This document shows positions 59,618-64,000 of a DNA stretch of 64,000 nucleotides, piece by piece. A model generated the notes under the pieces. The model saw only the letters and a list, made by a program, of their open reading frames with translations, searched no databases and had not been told where the DNA came from. A program made the position numbers and the translations under genes. This DNA comes from Streptomyces sp. NBC_00513. GTDB taxonomy: Bacteria > Actinomycetota > Actinomycetes > Streptomycetales > Streptomycetaceae. Each line of letters starts with the position of its first letter. The stretch's first letter is position 1. The stretch covers positions 3,906,001 through 3,970,000 of the forward strand of contig NZ_CP107845.1 of NCBI RefSeq assembly GCF_041431415.1, written 5' to 3'.

Positions 59618-60217
59618 ATGCCGGATGAACAAATGGCCGGAGCCGGTTCCGCGCCGGCCGTACCCGGTGGTGTCACGGGCGCCCCGCCGGTCCCGTCCGG
59701 GCCCCCCGCGACGGCCGCCCCGCCGCCCCGGCCGCTCGATTCGATCGACCGGTCGATCATGCGGCTGCTCCAGGCGGACGGCAGGGCGTCGATACGGTCG
59801 GTGGCCGAGCAGGTCCACGTGTCGCGGGCCAACGCGTACGCCCGGATCAACCGGCTGATCGACGACGGGGTCATCCGCGGCTTCACGGCGCGGGTCGACC
59901 ACGAGCGGGCGGGCCAGGGGGCCTCCGCCTACATCACCCTGAAGATCGTGCAGAACTCCTGGCGGACGGTGCGCGAGCAGCTCCGCGAACTCCCGGGCGC
60001 GGCGCACATCGCCCTGGTCAGCGGTGATTTCGACGTCCTGCTGCTGGTCCACACGCCGGACAACCGCACCCTGCGGGAGCTGGTGCTCACCCGCCTCCAG
60101 TCCATCCCGGAGGTGCTGTCCACCCGCACGCTGCTGGTGTTCGAGGAGACGGACCTCCTCGACACCGACACCCGTGCGCCCGGCCCCGCCCTCCCGGACG
60201 ACCCGGAACCGGCGTGA
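59618..60217 (+). CDS. bkdR: Lrp/AsnC-family regulator (BkdR-like)
   Basis: Regulator of 199 aa. A Pro/Ala/Gly-rich N-terminal tail of about 40 residues precedes the HTH (DSIDRSIMRLLQADGRASIRSVAEQVHVSRANAYARINRLIDDGVI) and the RAM effector domain (ASAYITLKIVQ...LRELPGAAHIALVSGDFDVLLLVHTPDNRTLRELV). Position next to bkd genes suggests it is the branched-chain regulator BkdR, likely sensing branched-chain amino or keto acids. ATG 59618 has GGGAGG 9 nt upstream. The symbol is by context. Confidence 0.85.
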   Translation: MPDEQMAGAGSAPAVPGGVTGAPPVPSGPPATAAPPPRPLDSIDRSIMRLLQADGRASIRSVAEQVHVSRANAYARINRLIDDGVIRGFTARVDHERAGQGASAYITLKIVQNSWRTVREQLRELPGAAHIALVSGDFDVLLLVHTPDNRTLRELVLTRLQSIPEVLSTRTLLVFEETDLLDTDTRAPGPALPDDPEPA

Positions 60218-60308
60218 GGGCGCGCCCGGCGCCCCGGTTCTCGGGCGGCACCGGGACTCCCGCGCGCCCCGCTGGGCCGTCCGGGTGAGGCCCGGCCGCC
60301 GCGCGGCT

Positions 60309-60335
60309 CCCGTACGGCCCGTGCGGCCCGTACGG
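60309..60335. repeat. Three tandem 9-bp units between Lrp and TetR genes
   Basis: CCCGTACGG, CCCGTGCGG and CCCGTACGG follow one another directly in the 129-bp convergent gap. CCGTACGG is itself palindromic. No function can be assigned. Confidence 0.6.
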
Positions 60336-60346
60336 CTCCGCCGGGG

Positions 60347-60934
60347 TCACTTCTGGGCGCGGAGACCGTCCAGGGCCATGTGGACGACCGCGTCGGCGAG
60401 CTGCGCGTGGTCGGCGCCCGGGTAGGGGCGGTACCACTCGACCAGGGAGTTGACCATGCCGAAGAGCAGCCGGGTCGCGAGCCTGATGTCCACGTCCGCG
60501 CGCAGGTCGCCGTCGGCCGCCGCGGCCTTGAGGAGGTCGGCCACCGCGTGGTCGAACTCGCGGCGGCGCTCCAGTGCCCAGCGTTCGGTCCGGGTGTTGC
60601 CGCGCACCCGCAGCAGCAGGGTCACGTAGGGGAGTTCGGCGAGCAGCACCTCGACCGTCCGCCGGGTGACGTACTCGACGCGCTCGACCGCCGGGCCGCG
60701 TACCGCTCCCGGCTCCTCCAGGACCGCGAAGAGACCGTCCAGCGCGCGGCTGACGGCCCGGCGCAGGAGTTCCTCCTTGCCGGCGACGTGGTGGTAGATC
60801 GAGGACTTGGAGATCCCCGCGGCCTTGGAGAGGTGTTCCATCGAGGTGCCGTCGTAGCCGCGCTCGTTGAAGACCTGGACCGCGACGGAGAGCAGCGTCT
60901 CCGGTGTGTAGGTGTCCCGCCGGGGCGTCGTCAC
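60347..60934 (-). CDS. TetR-family regulator (PaaR-like)
   Basis: Regulator of 195 aa. The N-terminal HTH reads TPETLLSVAVQVFNERGYDGTSMEHLSKAAGISKSSIYHHVAGKEELL, then a helical ligand domain. The GTG start overlaps the stop of the 3-hydroxyacyl-CoA dehydrogenase gene (GTGA), and paaN is divergent from that gene. The promoter between them has a palindrome matching the PaaR consensus reported for Corynebacterium (ACCGNNCGNNCGGT core), so this is probably a phenylacetyl-CoA-sensing repressor. Confidence 0.88.
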   Translation of the reverse strand: MTTPRRDTYTPETLLSVAVQVFNERGYDGTSMEHLSKAAGISKSSIYHHVAGKEELLRRAVSRALDGLFAVLEEPGAVRGPAVERVEYVTRRTVEVLLAELPYVTLLLRVRGNTRTERWALERRREFDHAVADLLKAAAADGDLRADVDIRLATRLLFGMVNSLVEWYRPYPGADHAQLADAVVHMALDGLRAQK

Positions 60935-62514
60935 TCCGCGTCCCCCTCCGTCCCGTCCGTGCCCGATCCGACCGCCCCGTCCGTGCCCGTGTCACCCGGT
61001 CCCGCGTCTTCCGCTTCGTCGTCGCCCGCCGCGTAGCCGAGCCGGTACAGCGCGAGCGAGGGGGCGTAGCGGCCGCCCGGGCAGCGTTCGTCGAGGTGGT
61101 GCAGGAGGTCGTACGCCCAGTCCCGGCCGAGCCGGTCGTGCCATTCGGCGGGGCCCATCGGGTAGTTGACGCCCAGTCGCATCGCCGTGTCGATGTCCTC
61201 GGCGGCGGCGACCCCGCGCGCGACGGCGTCGGCCGTGAGGTCGATCAGCATGGCGACGGTCCGGGCGACGATCATGCCGGGGACGTCGCCGATGACGGAG
61301 ACCTTCTTGCCGAGCTTCTGGAACAGGCCGATCGCCTCGGCCAGGGTCTGTTCGGTGGTGTCCTCGCCGGCGGACAGGGCGATCCGGGTGGCGTCGCGGT
61401 AGTCGAGCGCGAGGTCGAAGTAGACGACGTCCGCGAACTCGATGGAGGTCTTGCCGTCCGCGAGCACCAGTTGCCCCTCGCCGGGGAGCTGGATGTACGG
61501 CCCCCCGTGCTCGGTGGACTCGACCGCGATCCCGGCCTCCTCCAGGAGCTCCGTCAGCGCGGACGCCGGGCCGAGGTCCCCGACGACGGTGACCTTGGCG
61601 GGCGCCTCCTCGGGGCCCGCGGTGTGCGGGACGGGCTCGGGGGCGGCCTCGCCGTACGGGAACCAGCCGTGGCCCGACTTGCGGCCGAGGCGACCCGACT
61701 GGACCAGCCGGCGCTGCGCGAGGGAGGGGGTGAACTTGGGGCTGCGGAAGAACGACTCCCAGACGGAGCGGGTGACGGCCTCGTTGACGTCCTGGCCGAT
61801 GAGGTCGGTCAGTGCGAACGGGCCCATCTTGAAGCCGCCGCTCTCGCGGAGCACGGCGTCGATGGTGGCCGGGTCGGCGCCCCGCTCCTCGTACACCGCG
61901 AAGGCCTCGGCGTAGAAGGGGCGGGCGATCCGGTTCACGATGAAGCCGGGGGTGTCGGCGCAGCGGACCGGCGTCTTGCGCCAGCCCAGGACGGTGTCGT
62001 ACGCGCGCTCGGCGGCGGCCGGGTCGGTCGCGAAGCCGCTGACCACCTCGACGAGCGGGAGCAGCGGGGCGGGGTTGAAGAAGTGCAGGCCGAGGAAGCG
62101 GCCGGGGTGCGCGAGTCCCGCGGCGATCTCCGTCACGGAGAGGGAGGAGGTGTTGGTGGCCAGCAGCGCGTCCGGCGAAACCACCTCTTCGAGCGCGGCG
62201 AAGAGCGCGCGCTTGACGGTGACGTCCTCGACGACGGCCTCGATGACGAGTGCGGCGTCGGCGAGGTCCGCGAGGTCGCGTGCGCAGCCGATCCGGCCGA
62301 TCGCGTCGTCGGCCTCGGCGCGGTCCAGGCGCCCCTTGGCGACCATGCGCTCGACGCGGTCCTGCACGAGGCCGAGACCGTCCCGCGCGAGGGATTCGTT
62401 GACGTCGTGGATCAGCACCGGGTGACCTGCGAGGAGGGCGACCTGGGCGATGCCCTGCCCCATCGTGCCGGCGCCGATGACCGCCACAGTGCGGGACCGC
62501 TCGATTGCTGTCAT
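60931..62514 (-). CDS. 3-hydroxyacyl-CoA dehydrogenase (PaaH-like)
   Basis: NAD-dependent dehydrogenase of 527 aa. The Rossmann site is VAVIGAGTMGQGIAQVALLAG, followed by LATNTSSLSVTEIA and LHFFNPAPLLPLVEVV. The C-terminal 3HCDH domain is seen twice: PGFIVNRIARPFYAEAF...FKMGPFALTDLIG and PGMIVARTVAMLIDLTADAV...NYPMGPAEWHDRLG. This two-domain form is the one in phenylacetate degradation, where it oxidises the 3-hydroxyadipyl-CoA type intermediate. The ATG has GGGAGGA 7 nt upstream. It overlaps the TetR start. Confidence 0.9.
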   Translation of the reverse strand: MTAIERSRTVAVIGAGTMGQGIAQVALLAGHPVLIHDVNESLARDGLGLVQDRVERMVAKGRLDRAEADDAIGRIGCARDLADLADAALVIEAVVEDVTVKRALFAALEEVVSPDALLATNTSSLSVTEIAAGLAHPGRFLGLHFFNPAPLLPLVEVVSGFATDPAAAERAYDTVLGWRKTPVRCADTPGFIVNRIARPFYAEAFAVYEERGADPATIDAVLRESGGFKMGPFALTDLIGQDVNEAVTRSVWESFFRSPKFTPSLAQRRLVQSGRLGRKSGHGWFPYGEAAPEPVPHTAGPEEAPAKVTVVGDLGPASALTELLEEAGIAVESTEHGGPYIQLPGEGQLVLADGKTSIEFADVVYFDLALDYRDATRIALSAGEDTTEQTLAEAIGLFQKLGKKVSVIGDVPGMIVARTVAMLIDLTADAVARGVAAAEDIDTAMRLGVNYPMGPAEWHDRLGRDWAYDLLHHLDERCPGGRYAPSLALYRLGYAAGDDEAEDAGPGDTGTDGAVGSGTDGTEGDAE

Positions 62515-62536
62515 GACCCGATCCTCCCGCACCGAC

Positions 62537-62545
62537 TTGTCCACA
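62537..62545 (+). promoter_or_regulatory. DnaA-box match upstream of the dehydrogenase gene
   Basis: TTGTCCACA, an exact match to the preferred Streptomyces DnaA box, 23 nt upstream of the 3-hydroxyacyl-CoA dehydrogenase start. A single box, so binding is uncertain. Confidence 0.35.
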
Positions 62546-62569
62546 GGTCCGCCGGGCCCTCTTGTCCCG

Positions 62570-62583
62570 ACCGATCGTTCGGT
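62570..62583. promoter_or_regulatory. PaaR-type operator between dehydrogenase and paaN
   Basis: ACCGATCGTTCGGT, with flanking TACT on the right, matches the published Corynebacterium PaaR motif core (ACCGNNCGNNCGGT). It sits in the 168-bp divergent gap between the 3-hydroxyacyl-CoA dehydrogenase and paaN genes, and so can control both. Confidence 0.75.
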
Positions 62584-62682
62584 TACTCTAACTCCAGTCT
62601 GCTCTTCTTCACCCGCCCCTGCCGGATCCCAGTCTGCGAACCAGCCCGATCTTGCCCGGCTCAACGAGGAGTTGGTCCCTGA

Positions 62683-64000
62683 TGGCCGCCGAGCCCACCG
62701 TCCCCCAGCTGACCGAGAAGCACCGTCCCACCCTGGACCAGGCGCTGTCGGCCATCCGCACCCGCGCCTACTGGTCCCCGCATCCCGAGCACCCCAAGGC
62801 CTACGGGGAGACCGCCCCGGCCGACGGGCTCGCGGCGTTCGAGGCCCTGCGCGGCACCCGTTTCGAACTCGACCAGCCCGGCACCGACGGCTGGACGGGC
62901 GGCGAGGTGTCCCCGTACGGCCCCGAGCTGGGCGTCGAGTACCCGCACGCCGACCCGGAGGTGCTGCTGCCCGCGATGCGCGCGGGCATGGGCGCCTGGC
63001 GGGACGCCGGTCCCGAGACCCGCGCCGTGGTCTGCGTCGAGATCCTCGCCCGGATCTCGGCCCGCACGCACGAGTTCGCCCACGCGGTGATGCACACCAG
63101 CGGCCAGGCCTTCATGATGGCGTTCCAGGCGGGCGGCCCCCACGCGCAGGACCGCGGTCTGGAGGCCGTGGCCTACGCGTACGAGGAGCAGACCCGCGTC
63201 CCGGGGCAGACCGACTGGGAGAAGCCGCAGGGCAAGAAGGACCCGCTCAAGCTCGGCAAGACGTTCACCGCCGTGCCGCGCGGCATCGCGCTGATGATCG
63301 GCTGCAACACCTTCCCCACCTGGAACGGCTACCCGGGCCTGTTCGCCTCCCTGGCCACCGGCAACGCCGTCCTGGTGAAGCCGCACCCCCGGGCGATCCT
63401 CCCGCTCGCGCTGACGGTGCGGGTGGCCCGCGAGGTCCTCGCCGAGGCCGGCTTCGACCCGAACCTGGTGGCGCTGGCGGTGGAGCGGCCGGGCGAGGGC
63501 ATCGCCAAGACGCTCGCCGTGCGCCCCGAGATCAAGCTGATCGACTACACCGGCTCCACGGAGTTCGGCGACTGGCTGGAGGCCAACGCCCGCCAGGCGC
63601 AGGTGTACACGGAGAAGGCCGGCGTGAACACCGTCGTCCTCGACTCCACGGACGACTACAAGGGCATGCTGTCCAACCTGGCGTTCTCGCTGTCCCTCTA
63701 CAGCGGCCAGATGTGCACCACCCCGCAGAACCTGCTGATCCCGCGCGAGGGCATCGCCACCGACGCCGGACACAAGACGTACGACGAGGTCGTGGCCGAC
63801 CTCGCGGCCTCGGTCGGCGGCCTGCTGGGCGACGACGCCCGGGCCAACGCCCTGCTGGGCGCGCTGGTCAACCCGGACGTCAAGGCCCGGCTGGAGGCGG
63901 CGGCCGGACTGGGCGAGGTCGCGCTGGCCTCGCGGGAGGTCGCGAACCCGGAGTTCCCGGACGCGGTGGTCCGCACGCCGGTGATGGTCAAGCTGGACGC
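62683..64000 (+). CDS. paaN: Phenylacetic acid degradation protein PaaN (aldehyde dehydrogenase family), partial
   Basis: The first 439 codons are visible; the gene runs off the right edge. The sequence is PaaN-type: EKHRPTLDQALSAIRTRAYWSPHPEHPKAYGE, a distinctive middle (FTAVPRGIALMIGCNTFPTWNGYPGLFASLATGNAVLVKPHP) and the catalytic cysteine in SLYSGQMCTTPQNLLIP. PaaN oxidises the ring-opened aldehyde intermediate of phenylacetyl-CoA degradation. ATG 62683 has GAGGAG about 10 nt upstream. It shares a promoter region with the 3-hydroxyacyl-CoA dehydrogenase gene under the PaaR-type site. Confidence 0.9.

Overview
The window is about 64 kb of very GC-rich DNA with dense coding, GTG/TTG starts, stop-start overlaps and G/C-biased third positions. 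Gene content is typical of Streptomyces: SpoIIE/RsbW-type regulators, an XRE-DUF5753 regulator, mycothiol- and F420-type enzymes, a proteasome activator and two bkd clusters. Three exact copies of the Streptomyces parS sequence GTTTCACGTGAAAC, plus a fourth with one change, suggest a core-chromosome segment not far from oriC, because parS sites cluster there in this genus. I saw no rRNA, tRNA, CRISPR array, insertion sequence or prophage.

Layout. 1-8 kb: a CseC-like sensor kinase, a pair of parS sites, a Tat-exported PhoX phosphatase with a PHO box, a TerF-like vWA protein with a long Ala/Val/Glu/Pro linker, and aspS. 8-15 kb: a PAS-GAF-SpoIIE-HATPase phosphatase, an AI-2E family exporter, a pirin, an SseB protein and a whiJ-like XRE/small protein/RsbW-like set. 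15-31 kb: acyl-CoA dehydrogenase, M18 aminopeptidase, alpha/beta hydrolase, thioredoxin-NHL protein, Uma2 protein, ATP-grasp protein, nitrilase-family amidase, mycothiol-type enzyme and a GntR-MFS pair. 31-36 kb: a papain-family protease fused to a lectin-like propeller, followed by a chagasin-like (I42) inhibitor gene, then accessory hypothetical genes. 36-41 kb: the first bkd operon (E1alpha-E1beta-E2) divergent from an orphan NarL-type response regulator. 41-55 kb: two divergent membrane Ser/Thr kinases, a PadR-regulated FtsX-type ABC exporter, the proteasome activator Bpa, MobA-DUF6457, MoeA, a K+ channel and a quinone oxidoreductase. 55-64 kb: the second bkd operon divergent from an Lrp/AsnC regulator, then a TetR/3-hydroxyacyl-CoA dehydrogenase pair divergent from paaN, cut by the window end.

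Themes. Acyl-CoA and branched-chain keto-acid metabolism recurs (acyl-CoA dehydrogenase, two BCDH complexes, 3-hydroxyacyl-CoA dehydrogenase, PaaN), and several of these promoters carry clear palindromic operator candidates. The E3 subunit for the BCDH complexes is not in the window. The most unusual locus is the protease-lectin gene with its adjacent inhibitor gene at 31.3-33.5 kb. The most informative sequence signals are the parS sites, one spanning the moeA stop codon and the start of the channel gene, and the paired operators upstream of the acyl-CoA dehydrogenase, alpha/beta hydrolase and bkd/paa genes.
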